Shown in pieces: positions 43,065 to 52,619 of a stretch of 64,000 nucleotides of DNA (positions within the stretch are counted from its first letter, which is position 1; each line of letters starts with the position of its first letter). The notes below the pieces were generated by a model. That model was given only the letters and a program-made list of their open reading frames with translations, had not been told where the DNA came from and searched no databases. The position numbers and the translations under genes are program-made. Source of the DNA: Pseudomonas sp. Bout1 (GTDB lineage Bacteria; Pseudomonadota; Gammaproteobacteria; Pseudomonadales; Pseudomonadaceae); the NCBI RefSeq assembly GCF_034314165.1, contig NZ_JAVIWK010000001.1, positions 1,813,001 through 1,877,000 on the forward strand. The letters are read 5' to 3'.

Positions 43065-45659
43065 ATGAACACTGAACACCGCAAACCGCTGCCCGGCAGC
43101 CGCCTGGATTACTACGACGCCCGCGCGGCAGTCGATGCAATCACCCCCGGCGCCTACGCCACACTGCCGTACACCTCTCGCGTACTCGCGGAAAACCTGG
43201 TGCGCCGCTGCGACCCGGCGACCCTCAGCGCGTCCCTGAGCCAACTGATCGAACGCAAGCGTGACCTCGACTTCCCGTGGTTCCCGGCCCGTGTTGTCTG
43301 CCACGACATCCTCGGCCAGACCGCGCTGGTGGACCTCGCCGGCCTGCGTGATGCCATTGCCCTGCAAGGCGGTGACCCGGCCCAGGTCAACCCCGTGGTG
43401 CCGACCCAACTGATTGTCGACCATTCCCTGGCTGTCGAGGCCGGTGGCTTTGATCCCGACGCGTTTGAAAAAAACCGCGCCATCGAAGACCGCCGCAACG
43501 AAGACCGTTTCCACTTTATCGAGTGGACCAAAAAGGCCTTCAAGAACGTCGACGTGATCCCGCCGGGCAACGGCATCATGCACCAGATCAACCTGGAGAA
43601 AATGTCTCCGGTGATCCAGGTACGTGACGGCGTGGCCTTCCCGGACACCTGCGTCGGCACCGACAGCCACACGCCTCACGTAGACGCACTGGGCGTGATC
43701 GCCATCGGCGTTGGCGGCCTGGAAGCCGAGAGCGTGATGCTCGGCCGCGCCTCGTGGATGCGCCTGCCGGAAAGCGTCGGCGTGGAGCTGACGGGCAAGC
43801 TGCAACCGGGCATTACCGCCACCGACATGGTGCTGGCGCTGACTGAGTTCCTGCGCAAGCAAAAGGTCGTCGGTGCATGGCTGGAGTTCTTCGGTGAAGG
43901 CGCCAGCGCCCTGACCCTGGGCGACCGCGCCACCATCTCCAACATGGCCCCGGAATACGGCGCCACGGCGGCGATGTTCTACATCGACCAGCAGACCATC
44001 GCCTACCTGAAACTCACCGGCCGTGAAGACGAGCAAGTCACGCTGGTGGAGCAATACGCTCGCCACACTGGCCTGTGGGCGGATGACCTCAAGGGCGCGC
44101 AATACGAGCGTGGCCTGAGCTTCGACTTGTCCAGCGTAGTGCGCAACATGGCCGGCCCGAGCAACCCCCACGCCCGCGTCGCCACCAGCGACCTGGCCGC
44201 CAAGGGCATCTCTGGCCAGTGGGATGACGTGCCGGGGCAAATGCCCGACGGCGCGGTGATCATCGCGGCCATCACCAGTTGCACCAACACCAGCAACCCG
44301 CGCAACGTGATTGCCGCCGGGTTGCTGGCGCGCAACGCCAACCAGCTCGGGCTGGCCCGCAAACCGTGGGTCAAGTCGTCCCTGGCACCGGGTTCGAAAA
44401 CCGTGGCCATGTACCTCGACGAAGCGGGCCTGACCACCGAGCTGGAGCAGTTGGGTTTCGGCGTGGTGGCGTTTGCCTGCACCACCTGCAACGGCATGTC
44501 CGGCGCTCTCGACCCGGTGATCCAGCAAGAGATCATCGACCGCGACCTGTACGCCACCGCCGTGCTTTCGGGTAACCGCAACTTCGACGGCCGTATCCAC
44601 CCGTATGCCAAGCAAGCGTTCCTCGCTTCGCCGCCGTTGGTGGTGGCTTACGCGATCGCCGGCACCATTCGTTTCGACATCGAAAAGGACGTGCTGGGCC
44701 TGGACGTAAACGGCAAGGAAATCCGCCTGAAGGACATCTGGCCGAGCGACGAAGAAATCGACGCGGTGGTCAAGGCGTCGGTCAAGCCGGAACAGTTCCG
44801 TCAGGTCTACATCCCAATGTTCGCGATCCATGAAGACACCGGCCCCAAGGTCACGCCGCTGTACGACTGGCGCCCGCAAAGCACCTACATCCGCCGCCCT
44901 CCTTATTGGGAAGGCGCCTTGGCCGGCGCGCGTCCGCTCAAGGGCATGCGCCCGCTGGCGGTGCTGCCGGACAACATCACCACCGATCACCTGTCGCCGT
45001 CCAACGCGATCATGCTCGACAGCGCCGCCGGCGAATACCTGGCGAAAATGGGCCTGCCGGAAGTCGACTTCAACTCCTACGCGACGCACAGGGGCGACCA
45101 TTTGACCGCCCAGCGCGCCACGTTTGCCAACCCGAAACTGTTCAATGAAATGGTCATCGAGGACGGCAAGGTCAAGCAGGGTTCGCTGGCACGCCTGGAG
45201 CCCGAAGGCAAGGTCACGCGTATGTGGGAAGCGATCGAAACCTACATGGAACGCAAGCAGCCGCTGATCATCATTGCGGGCGCCGACTATGGCCAGGGCT
45301 CGTCCCGGGACTGGGCGGCCAAGGGCGTACGCCTGGCCGGTGTGGAAGCGATTGCCGCCGAAGGTTTCGAGCGCATCCACCGCACCAACCTGGTGGGCAT
45401 GGGCGTGTTGCCGCTGGAGTTCCTGCCGGGCACCGACCGCAAGACCCTGCAGATCGACGGCACCGAAACCTACGACGTGATCGGCGAACGCACCCCGCGT
45501 ACGCAACTGACGTTGGTGATCAACCGCAAGAATGGCGAGCGTGTCGAGGTGCCGGTGACCTGCCGCCTGGATACCGCTGAAGAAGTGTCGATCTACGAGG
45601 CGGGCGGCGTGTTGCAACGTTTTGCCCAGGACTTCCTGGAATCGGCTGTTACCGCCTGA
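43065..45659 (+). CDS. acnD: Fe/S-dependent 2-methylisocitrate dehydratase
   Basis: An 864-aa aconitase-superfamily enzyme dehydrating methylcitrate. It works with PrpF. The start MNTEHRKPLPGSRLDYYDAR matches AcnD, so I reject the longer frame from 43017. The cluster cysteines are in ITSCTNTSNPRNV and FACTTCNGMSG, and the swivelling domain has GADYGQGSSRDWAAKG. A 1250-codon frame on the opposite strand is a shadow of this gene. Confidence 0.97.
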   Translation: MNTEHRKPLPGSRLDYYDARAAVDAITPGAYATLPYTSRVLAENLVRRCDPATLSASLSQLIERKRDLDFPWFPARVVCHDILGQTALVDLAGLRDAIALQGGDPAQVNPVVPTQLIVDHSLAVEAGGFDPDAFEKNRAIEDRRNEDRFHFIEWTKKAFKNVDVIPPGNGIMHQINLEKMSPVIQVRDGVAFPDTCVGTDSHTPHVDALGVIAIGVGGLEAESVMLGRASWMRLPESVGVELTGKLQPGITATDMVLALTEFLRKQKVVGAWLEFFGEGASALTLGDRATISNMAPEYGATAAMFYIDQQTIAYLKLTGREDEQVTLVEQYARHTGLWADDLKGAQYERGLSFDLSSVVRNMAGPSNPHARVATSDLAAKGISGQWDDVPGQMPDGAVIIAAITSCTNTSNPRNVIAAGLLARNANQLGLARKPWVKSSLAPGSKTVAMYLDEAGLTTELEQLGFGVVAFACTTCNGMSGALDPVIQQEIIDRDLYATAVLSGNRNFDGRIHPYAKQAFLASPPLVVAYAIAGTIRFDIEKDVLGLDVNGKEIRLKDIWPSDEEIDAVVKASVKPEQFRQVYIPMFAIHEDTGPKVTPLYDWRPQSTYIRRPPYWEGALAGARPLKGMRPLAVLPDNITTDHLSPSNAIMLDSAAGEYLAKMGLPEVDFNSYATHRGDHLTAQRATFANPKLFNEMVIEDGKVKQGSLARLEPEGKVTRMWEAIETYMERKQPLIIIAGADYGQGSSRDWAAKGVRLAGVEAIAAEGFERIHRTNLVGMGVLPLEFLPGTDRKTLQIDGTETYDVIGERTPRTQLTLVINRKNGERVEVPVTCRLDTAEEVSIYEAGGVLQRFAQDFLESAVTA

Positions 45660-45701
45660 CAACCGTGGCCGGGGTTCGCGCCCCGGCCCATGAGGATCAT
45701 C

Positions 45702-46892
45702 ATGTCTCACGTACCGCAGATCAAGATTCCCGCCACCTACATGCGTGGCGGCACCAGCAAGGGTGTGTTTTTCAGCCTCAAGGATTTGCCCGAATCGGCC
45801 CAGGTGCCGGGCGCTGCTCGGGATGCGTTGCTGTTGCGGGTGATCGGCAGCCCCGACCCGTATGACAAGCAAATCGACGGCATGGGCGGCGCGACTTCCA
45901 GCACCAGCAAAACCGTGATCCTCGCCAAAAGCACCCGCGCGGATCACGACGTGGACTACCTGTTTGGCCAAGTGTCCATCGACAAGCCGTTCGTGGACTG
46001 GAGCGGCAACTGCGGCAACCTGTCGGCGGCGGTGGGTTCGTTTGCCATCAGCGCCGGTTTGGTGGACGCCGCGCGCGTTCCGCAAAATGGCGTGGCCGTG
46101 GTGCGTGTCTGGCAGGCCAATATCGGCAAGACCATCATCGCCCACGTGCCGATCACGGACGGCGCGGTGCAGGAAACCGGTGACTTTGAACTGGACGGTG
46201 TGACCTTCCCGGCCGCCGAAGTGCAGCTTGAATTCATCGACCCGGCGGCGGAAGAAGAGGGCGGCGGGGGCTCGATGTTCCCTACCGGCAACCTGGTGGA
46301 TGACCTGGAGGTGCCGGGTGTCGGCACGTTCAAAGCGACGCTGATCAATGCCGGGATACCCACCATCTTCATCAATGCCCAGGACCTGGGCTACACCGGT
46401 ACCGAGCTGCAGGGGGCGATCAACAGCGACCCCAAAGCCCTGGCGATGTTTGAAACCATCCGCGCCCACGGTGCGTTGCGCATGGGCTTGATCAAACACC
46501 TGGACGAAGCGGCCCAGCGCCAGCACACGCCGAAGGTTGCATTTGTGGCACCGCCTGCGGATTACGTGGCGTCCAGCGGCAAGGCGATCAAGGCGGGCGA
46601 TGTCGACCTGCTGGTGCGGGCGCTGTCCATGGGCAAGCTGCACCACGCGATGATGGGCACGGCGGCGGTGGCGATTGGCACGGCGGCGGCGATTTCCGGC
46701 ACGCTGGTGAATTTGGCGGCAGGCGGTGTGGAGCGCAATGCGGTGCGGTTCGGGCACCCGTCCGGCACGTTACGCGTAGGCGCCGAGGCCAGCCAGGCCA
46801 ACGGTGAATGGGTGGTGAAAAAAGCCATCATGAGCCGCAGTGCGCGGGTGTTGATGGAAGGGTTTGTGCGCGTGCCCGGCGATTCGTTCTAA
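45702..46892 (+). CDS. prpF: 2-methylaconitate cis-trans isomerase
   Basis: A 396-aa diaminopimelate-epimerase-like protein. IPATYMRGGTSKGVFFSLKD opens the protein, and VDWSGNCGNLSAAVGSF and GGGSMFPTGNLVD follow. It isomerises the trans-methylaconitate produced by AcnD. The ATG at 45702 has AGGA upstream. Confidence 0.96.
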   Translation: MSHVPQIKIPATYMRGGTSKGVFFSLKDLPESAQVPGAARDALLLRVIGSPDPYDKQIDGMGGATSSTSKTVILAKSTRADHDVDYLFGQVSIDKPFVDWSGNCGNLSAAVGSFAISAGLVDAARVPQNGVAVVRVWQANIGKTIIAHVPITDGAVQETGDFELDGVTFPAAEVQLEFIDPAAEEEGGGGSMFPTGNLVDDLEVPGVGTFKATLINAGIPTIFINAQDLGYTGTELQGAINSDPKALAMFETIRAHGALRMGLIKHLDEAAQRQHTPKVAFVAPPADYVASSGKAIKAGDVDLLVRALSMGKLHHAMMGTAAVAIGTAAAISGTLVNLAAGGVERNAVRFGHPSGTLRVGAEASQANGEWVVKKAIMSRSARVLMEGFVRVPGDSF

Positions 46893-46901
46893 ACAATCAA
46901 C

Positions 46902-46926
46902 AGGCAGGCACCAAGACCTGCCTTTT
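46902..46926 (+). terminator. Weak terminator between prpF and prpD
   Basis: AGGCAGG pairs with CCTGCCT around 8 bases and is followed by TTT, 10 bases after the prpF stop. Partial read-through into prpD is likely. Confidence 0.55.
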
Positions 46927-46986
46927 ATAAAACATCAACCCTGACCCTGAGGATGGACCACACCTAACCCACTTTGGAGTACTGCC

Positions 46987-48471
46987 ATGAGCGCCAACGT
47001 CGACCAGAACAACCGCCCCGACTATGACCAGGTCCTGCAGGACATCGCCGACTACGTCCTGGACTTCAGGATTGAATCCCGCGATGCCTTGGACACCGCC
47101 CGCAACTGCCTGATGGACACCCTCGGTTGCGGCCTGCTGGCCCTGCGTTTCCCGGAGTGCACCAAGCACCTGGGCCCGATTGTCGAAGGCACGGTGGTGC
47201 CATTCGGTGCGCGAGTGCCGGGCACCTCGTTCCGCCTGGACCCGGTCAAGGCCGCGTGGGACATCGGCTGTATCGTGCGCTGGCTCGACTACAACGACAC
47301 CTGGCTCGCCGCAGAGTGGGGCCATCCCTCGGACAACCTTGGCGGCATCCTCGCGGTCGCCGACCACCTCTCGCAAAAGCGTGTGGCCAACGGCGAGGCG
47401 CCGCTGACCGTGCGGGCGGTGCTGGACGCGATGATCATGGCCCACGAAATCCAGGGCGTGATTGCCCTCGAAAACTCCTTCAACCGCGTCGGCCTCGACC
47501 ATGTGCTGCTGGTGAAAGTCGCCTCCACCGCCGTCACCGCCAAACTGATGGGCGCCAACCGTGAGCAACTGCTGTCGGCCCTGTCCCAGGCGTTTGTCGA
47601 CGGCCAGGCACTGCGCACTTATCGGCATGCGCCGAATGCCGGTTCGCGCAAGTCGTGGGCGGCCGGGGATGCGTCGAGCCGCGGGGTGCGTCTGGCCGAC
47701 ATCGCAATGCGTGGCGAGATGGGGATTCCCGGTGTATTGAGCGCGCCGCAGTGGGGCTTTTATGACGTGCTGTTCAGTCACACCAACAAGGACCTGGCGC
47801 TCAAGCCCGAAGACCAGCGGGCCTTCAGCCTGTCGCAGCCCTACGGGACTTATGTGATGGAGAACGTACTGTTCAAGATCAGCTTCCCGGCCGAGTTCCA
47901 TGCGCAAACCGCCTGTGAAGCGGCGGTTACCCTGCACCCGCAGGTGAAGCAGCGCCTGCATGAGATCGAGCGGATTGTGATCACCACCCACGAGTCGGCG
48001 ATTCGCATTATTTCCAAGGTCGGGCCGTTGGCCAACGCGGCCGATCGGGACCACTGCCTGCAGTACATGACCGCGGTGCCGCTGGCATTTGGCAACCTGG
48101 TGGCCGAGCAATATGAGGATGAGTTCCACGCGGCCCATCCGATCATTGATGAGCTGCGCCAGAAGATGGTCATCGTCGAGGAGCCGCGCTACAGCCACGA
48201 ATACCTGGAGGCGCACAAGCGCTCGATTGCCAACGCGGTGCAGGTGTTTTTCAAGGATGGCTCCAGCACCGAGCAAGTGGCGGTGGAATACCCGATTGGC
48301 CACCGCCGCCGCCGTGTGGAGGGTATTCCATTGCTCGAGGACAAGTTCAAGGCCAACCTGGCCACGCGTTTTACCGCGCAGCGCAGTGCCCAGATTTTTG
48401 CGCTATGCAAGGATCAGGCGAAGCTTGAAGCCACGCCCGTGAACCGATTTGTGGACCTGTTCGTCATCTAG
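46987..48471 (+). CDS. prpD: 2-methylcitrate dehydratase
   Basis: A 494-aa MmgE/PrpD-family enzyme. [20 protein letters not shown] near the N-terminus, [20 protein letters not shown], and [20 protein letters not shown] in the middle are diagnostic. It dehydrates methylcitrate independently of Fe/S. The cluster therefore encodes both PrpD and the AcnD/PrpF route. Confidence 0.96.
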   Translation: MSANVDQNNRPDYDQVLQDIADYVLDFRIESRDALDTARNCLMDTLGCGLLALRFPECTKHLGPIVEGTVVPFGARVPGTSFRLDPVKAAWDIGCIVRWLDYNDTWLAAEWGHPSDNLGGILAVADHLSQKRVANGEAPLTVRAVLDAMIMAHEIQGVIALENSFNRVGLDHVLLVKVASTAVTAKLMGANREQLLSALSQAFVDGQALRTYRHAPNAGSRKSWAAGDASSRGVRLADIAMRGEMGIPGVLSAPQWGFYDVLFSHTNKDLALKPEDQRAFSLSQPYGTYVMENVLFKISFPAEFHAQTACEAAVTLHPQVKQRLHEIERIVITTHESAIRIISKVGPLANAADRDHCLQYMTAVPLAFGNLVAEQYEDEFHAAHPIIDELRQKMVIVEEPRYSHEYLEAHKRSIANAVQVFFKDGSSTEQVAVEYPIGHRRRRVEGIPLLEDKFKANLATRFTAQRSAQIFALCKDQAKLEATPVNRFVDLFVI

Positions 48472-48505
48472 ACACCCCCACAGCACTCACTGTGTAAACC
48501 CAATC

Positions 48506-48537
48506 AATGTGGGAGCTGGCAAGCCAGCTCTCACATT
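48506..48537. repeat. Collapsed REP palindrome
   Basis: AATGTGGGAGCTGGC meets its near complement GCCAGCTCTCACATT with only two bases between, as if the centre of a REP pair was deleted. It may end transcription between convergent prpD and the ABC genes. Confidence 0.8.
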
Positions 48538-48578
48538 TGTTCCGTGTTGTTCAACGGAAAGTGGTCGACTTCACGCCG

Positions 48579-49916
48579 TTACATGCTGCCTTCCACATCA
48601 TCCAGGCTGAACGTCTCGGTATGGTCGTCGTAGGAGAAAATCTCCGCATAGCGTCCCCACGCCACCACGCTTTCCAGGGTTTTCTCCACAAAGGCTTCCG
48701 TCATCGAGTCTTCCAGTTCCTGCTCGAAGCGCACCCGTGGCGCCCGGTGGCCGCTGCGCTCAAGCAACACTTGGTGAATGCGTGCGGCCAATGGCACGTG
48801 GCGGATAAGGTGTTCGGCGAACAGGGTTTTACGCTCCTGGGTGCCGTAGTCGGCGAACAGTTTGCCGGCGTCGGTGAGGGTGATGTCAGCACCCTTGAGT
48901 TCGGCGAATCCCAGATGCTCAAGCATCTCCGCTACCGGGAACAGATCGTCGACTTCCAGCAAGCGCCGTTCGGCCACGGTTGGCAGGCCGGCGTGGCCGT
49001 TGTAGGGCTCGGCGGCCAGCGTTTCGATCAGACCGGCCATCAGGTTGGTGGAGACTTCCGGCAACAGGCTGCCCATTTTCAGCTCAGGCAAACCCCTGCT
49101 CGCGTCGGCGCTGCGCCGGTCAGTCATCAGGGCGTAGATGTCGTCGACCATTTGCCGGAAGGTCGGGTCCAGCCGGTTGCGCGGGTGTGCAAACGGTACC
49201 TTGATCTCGGCCACCACTTTACCGGGGTTGGACGACAGTACCAGGATGCGGTCGCACATCAGCACCGCTTCTTCGATGTTGTGGGTCACGATCAGGATCG
49301 ACTTGATCGGCAACTGCTTGCCGCTCCACAGATCCAGCAGGTCGGTGCGCAGGGTTTCAGCGGTGAGTACGTCGAGCGCCGAGAACGGTTCGTCCATCAG
49401 CAACAGGGTCGGGTTGACCACCAGCCCGCGGGCGAAACCCACGCGCTGGCGCATGCCGCCGGACAGTTCCCGCGGGTAGGCGTTTTCAAAACCGTCCAGG
49501 CCGATCAGGTCGATGGCCGCCAGGGCGCGCCGGCGGGTTTCCTTGCGCTCGACCTGCAGGGCTTGCAGGCCGGCCTCGACGTTCTCCAGCACGGTCAGCC
49601 ACGGGAACAGCGCAAAGGTCTGGAACACCATGGCCACGCCTTCAGCCGGGCCGGTGAGCGGCGCACCGTTGTAGCGCACTTCGCCCGACGACGGCTGAAT
49701 CAGCCCGGCGATGATACGCAGCAAGGTCGACTTACCCGAGCCGGAGCGGCCGAGCATGCCGACAATCTCGCCCTCGTGCAGGCTCAAGTCCACGCCGCTG
49801 AGGACTTGCAGCTCGTCTTTACCTTTGCCGAACACCCGGTTCACGTTTTTCAACGAGTAGATTTCCGGGGTGTCGGCGGCGTGCTCGGTATAGGTAGTCA
49901 TCACAGCGAATCCCAT
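48579..49916 (-). CDS. ABC transporter ATPase with C-terminal AAA-associated domain
   Basis: A 445-aa nitrate/taurine-type ATPase. Walker A is GRSGSGKSTLL, the signature is LSGGMRQRVGFARG and Walker B is LLLMDEPFSALD. Beyond about residue 285 a second domain (LPELKMGSLLPEVSTNLM to the C-terminus) matches the AAA-associated extension of this subgroup. I take the ATG at 49916, which overlaps the permease stop (TGATG); the ATG at 49901 is an alternative. No substrate-binding protein is encoded here. Confidence 0.9.
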   Translation of the reverse strand: MGFAVMTTYTEHAADTPEIYSLKNVNRVFGKGKDELQVLSGVDLSLHEGEIVGMLGRSGSGKSTLLRIIAGLIQPSSGEVRYNGAPLTGPAEGVAMVFQTFALFPWLTVLENVEAGLQALQVERKETRRRALAAIDLIGLDGFENAYPRELSGGMRQRVGFARGLVVNPTLLLMDEPFSALDVLTAETLRTDLLDLWSGKQLPIKSILIVTHNIEEAVLMCDRILVLSSNPGKVVAEIKVPFAHPRNRLDPTFRQMVDDIYALMTDRRSADASRGLPELKMGSLLPEVSTNLMAGLIETLAAEPYNGHAGLPTVAERRLLEVDDLFPVAEMLEHLGFAELKGADITLTDAGKLFADYGTQERKTLFAEHLIRHVPLAARIHQVLLERSGHRAPRVRFEQELEDSMTEAFVEKTLESVVAWGRYAEIFSYDDHTETFSLDDVEGSM

Positions 49917-51661
49917 CAATTCAGACGAAGTTTGTTTTCAGCGATGGCGTACATCGGCCGCCACACCGCGCGGTTGAACGCCACCACGAAGATCGACATC
50001 ACCACTACGCCCAGGGCGATTTTCGGGAAGTCGCCGGCGGCGGTGGTCTGTGCGATGTAGGCGCCCAGCCCGTGGGCGACCACATTGTCCTGGCCCCAGG
50101 ACACGTACTCGGACACGATACTGGCGTTCCAGGCACCGCCCGAGGCGGTAATGGCGCCGGTGACGTAGTACGGGAAAATCCCCGGCAGCATCACCTTGCG
50201 CCACCACAACCAGCCGCGAATGCGGAAGTTGGCGGCGGCTTCCTTGAAGTCGTTGGGGAACGCGCTGGCGCCGGCAATCACGTTGAACAGGATGTACCAC
50301 TGGGTGCCCAGCACAATCAGCGGGCTCAACCAGATATCCGGGTTGAGGTTGTAGTGCAGGATCACGATGACGAACACCGGGAACAGCAGGTTCGCCGGGA
50401 ACGCCGCGAGAAACTGCGCCAGCGGCTGGATTTTTTCCGCAAGCGCAGGGCGCAAGCCGATCATTACGCCCAACGGCACCCAGATCAGCGAGGCGATGAA
50501 GATCAGCCCCACCACGCGCAACAGCGTGATCAGGCCCAGCACAAACACATGGCCGACTTCGGCGACGGTCACTTCGGTGCCCACATACTGCACGATGTGA
50601 TACAGCGCATAAGCGGCCAGCAGCGCGATGAGTGTGCCCCACACCCAGTCGATCACTTTGGAGGCTTTGGGTGTTTCTGCCGGCAACGCCTTGAGTGCAC
50701 CGCCCGCCAGGCTGAAACGTTTGTTGCCTATGCGGCTGATGGTACGGGTGATTGGCCGCAGGCTGCGCTGGACGATGCGCGTGCGCTGGATCAGGTTCAG
50801 CAGCCAGGATTGCGGCGCGGCGCCTTGGGAGGCGGTGGTTTCCATGCGAAATTTGTCGGCCCAGGCCACCAACGGGCGGAACAGGAACTGGTCGTACATC
50901 AGGATGACGACAATCATCGCCAGGATCACGTAACCCACGGCGTGCAGGTCTTTCTGGGCAATCGCCAGGGCCAGGTACGAACCCACGCCCGGCAACGTAA
51001 TGGTCTTGTCGCCGACGGTAATGGCCTCGGAGGCGACCACGAAAAACCAGCCGCCGGACATGCTCATCATCATGTTCCACACCAGCCCCGGCATGGCGAA
51101 GGGCACGTCGAGCTTCCAGAACCGCTGCCAACCGGAAAGCCGCAGGTTGGTCGACACCTCCACCAGGTCATGGGGCAGCATGCGCAGCGACTGGTAGAAG
51201 CTGAACGTCATGTTCCAGGCCTGGCTGGTGAAAATCGCAAAGATGGCCGCGAGCTCCGCGCCGAGCACGCGCCCGGGGAACAGCAGCAGGAAAAACGTCA
51301 CGGTAAACGAGATGTAACCCAGTACCGGCACCGATTGCAGGATGTCGAGCACGGGTACCAGCAGTTTCTCGGCGCGCCGGCTTTTGGCGGCCAGGGTGCC
51401 GTACAACAGGGTAAACACCAGCGCTGCAACCATCGCCGCCAACATGCGCAGGGTGGTGCGCATCGCGTATTCCGGCAGGTTGGCCGGGTCCAGCGAGATG
51501 ACTTCACTTTGCAAGGTGGCGATGGGCGCCCAGGTTTCTCGCGCAGTGATGGAGAAAAACAGTAAAAAGCCGATCACCAGGGGCAGGGCGACCAAGTCCC
51601 AGCGGTTGGGCAGCAAGCGCAATGTGGACGCAGGGATGTAGTGACGGAACACTCTTTTCAT
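49916..51661 (-). CDS. ABC transporter permease, two fused permease domains
   Basis: A 581-aa protein with two BPD-type permease halves. Each has about six helices; the EAA-like loops are at YQSLRMLPHDLVEVSTNLRL (first half) and NDFKEAAANFRIRGWLWWRK (second half). The architecture matches nitrate/sulfonate/bicarbonate-type importers with tandem permeases. It is followed by its ATPase. Substrate unknown. Confidence 0.9.
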   Translation of the reverse strand: MKRVFRHYIPASTLRLLPNRWDLVALPLVIGFLLFFSITARETWAPIATLQSEVISLDPANLPEYAMRTTLRMLAAMVAALVFTLLYGTLAAKSRRAEKLLVPVLDILQSVPVLGYISFTVTFFLLLFPGRVLGAELAAIFAIFTSQAWNMTFSFYQSLRMLPHDLVEVSTNLRLSGWQRFWKLDVPFAMPGLVWNMMMSMSGGWFFVVASEAITVGDKTITLPGVGSYLALAIAQKDLHAVGYVILAMIVVILMYDQFLFRPLVAWADKFRMETTASQGAAPQSWLLNLIQRTRIVQRSLRPITRTISRIGNKRFSLAGGALKALPAETPKASKVIDWVWGTLIALLAAYALYHIVQYVGTEVTVAEVGHVFVLGLITLLRVVGLIFIASLIWVPLGVMIGLRPALAEKIQPLAQFLAAFPANLLFPVFVIVILHYNLNPDIWLSPLIVLGTQWYILFNVIAGASAFPNDFKEAAANFRIRGWLWWRKVMLPGIFPYYVTGAITASGGAWNASIVSEYVSWGQDNVVAHGLGAYIAQTTAAGDFPKIALGVVVMSIFVVAFNRAVWRPMYAIAENKLRLN

Positions 51662-51888
51662 AAGCAGTCATTCCTGCGGCGTTCAGGTTCAGGGGCGTGA
51701 TGGGATCGAGTTTAGCTGCTGCACGAATGACCTACCGGGAGGGAAGGCCGCTGTTTTCGCGAGTCAGGGGCAACGAGGCGTTGCTGGCGGGATTGTACGT
51801 TTCTGAATGTTACAGGCACATAAATTTGCTGTCAGTTTCCTGTACGAACTGCGGCTAGGGCGTGGGCGCCCCAGCCGTCGCAGGGTCG

Positions 51889-52617
51889 CTATTCAAACCG
51901 CAGGATCACCCGCCGGTTGTGCTTGCTCTTCTTCTCGATTTTTTCGCAGAACACCCGGCCGATCTCCTCGGTATTGGTCACGTGGGTGCCGCCACAGGGC
52001 TGGATGTCGATACCGGCAATCTCGATCACCCGCACCGAACCCTGGATGACCGGCGGCGCCACCGCCTGGGTGCGGGTGATCTGCAGCAGGGTGGAATACT
52101 CCGAGGCGGGCATGGACAAGGTCTTGACCTGATGGGCCTGCTGGATCAGTGCGTTGAGGTCGCGGGTGATGGTCTCTTTGTCGAGGGTCATTTCCGGCAG
52201 GTCGAAATCCAGGCGGCCCTTATCAACGCCGATGCTGCAACCGGTCACCGGCGCGTCGATGATCGAGCACAGCAGGTGCAGGCAGGTGTGCATTTTCATG
52301 TGCTGGTAGCGGCGTTCCCAGTCCAGGCTGGCGTCTACCTGTACCCCGGCAGCCAGTTGTTCGGGGCAGTGTTCCACCTGGTGCCAGATGATCGAGCGCA
52401 GCACCGGGTCGCGCACGGTGCCGGTGATGTCTACGCGGCTGCCGTCGGGCAGGGTGAAGTGCCCGGTGTCGCCCGGTTGGCCGCCGCCGGTGGGGTAGAA
52501 CAGTGTGTGCTCCAGGGCGATGCCTTGTTCGCTGACGGCAATCACCCGCGCACTGAATGCATTCTGGTAAGGCGCGCTGTCGAACAGCGCGAGGGTTTCC
52601 ATGGTGTGCACAGACAT
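51889..52617 (-). CDS. AlaX-type alanyl-tRNA editing protein
   Basis: A 242-aa free-standing editing domain related to AlaRS. The N-terminal part has LEHTLFYPTGGGQPGDTG; the zinc site is HMKMHTCLHLL (HxxxH) with CGGTHV near residue 205. AlaX hydrolyses Ser- or Gly-tRNA(Ala). The ATG at 52617 has GGAGG 6 bases upstream and is 2 bases after the serine acetyltransferase stop, so it is the last gene of the sulfur operon. That placement suggests a need to clear tRNA mischarged with the operon's product or precursor. Confidence 0.9.
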   Translation of the reverse strand: MSVHTMETLALFDSAPYQNAFSARVIAVSEQGIALEHTLFYPTGGGQPGDTGHFTLPDGSRVDITGTVRDPVLRSIIWHQVEHCPEQLAAGVQVDASLDWERRYQHMKMHTCLHLLCSIIDAPVTGCSIGVDKGRLDFDLPEMTLDKETITRDLNALIQQAHQVKTLSMPASEYSTLLQITRTQAVAPPVIQGSVRVIEIAGIDIQPCGGTHVTNTEEIGRVFCEKIEKKSKHNRRVILRFE

Positions 52618-52619
52618 GT

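Noticed and set aside
41588..43084. A 498-codon minus-strand frame over prpC
   Set aside because: It includes translated REP sequence and mirrors prpC; the sense frame has the citrate synthase motifs.
43005..46757. A 1250-codon open frame on the minus strand
   Set aside because: It lies opposite acnD and prpF, both with unmistakable family motifs. High-GC codon use leaves the antisense frame free of stops.
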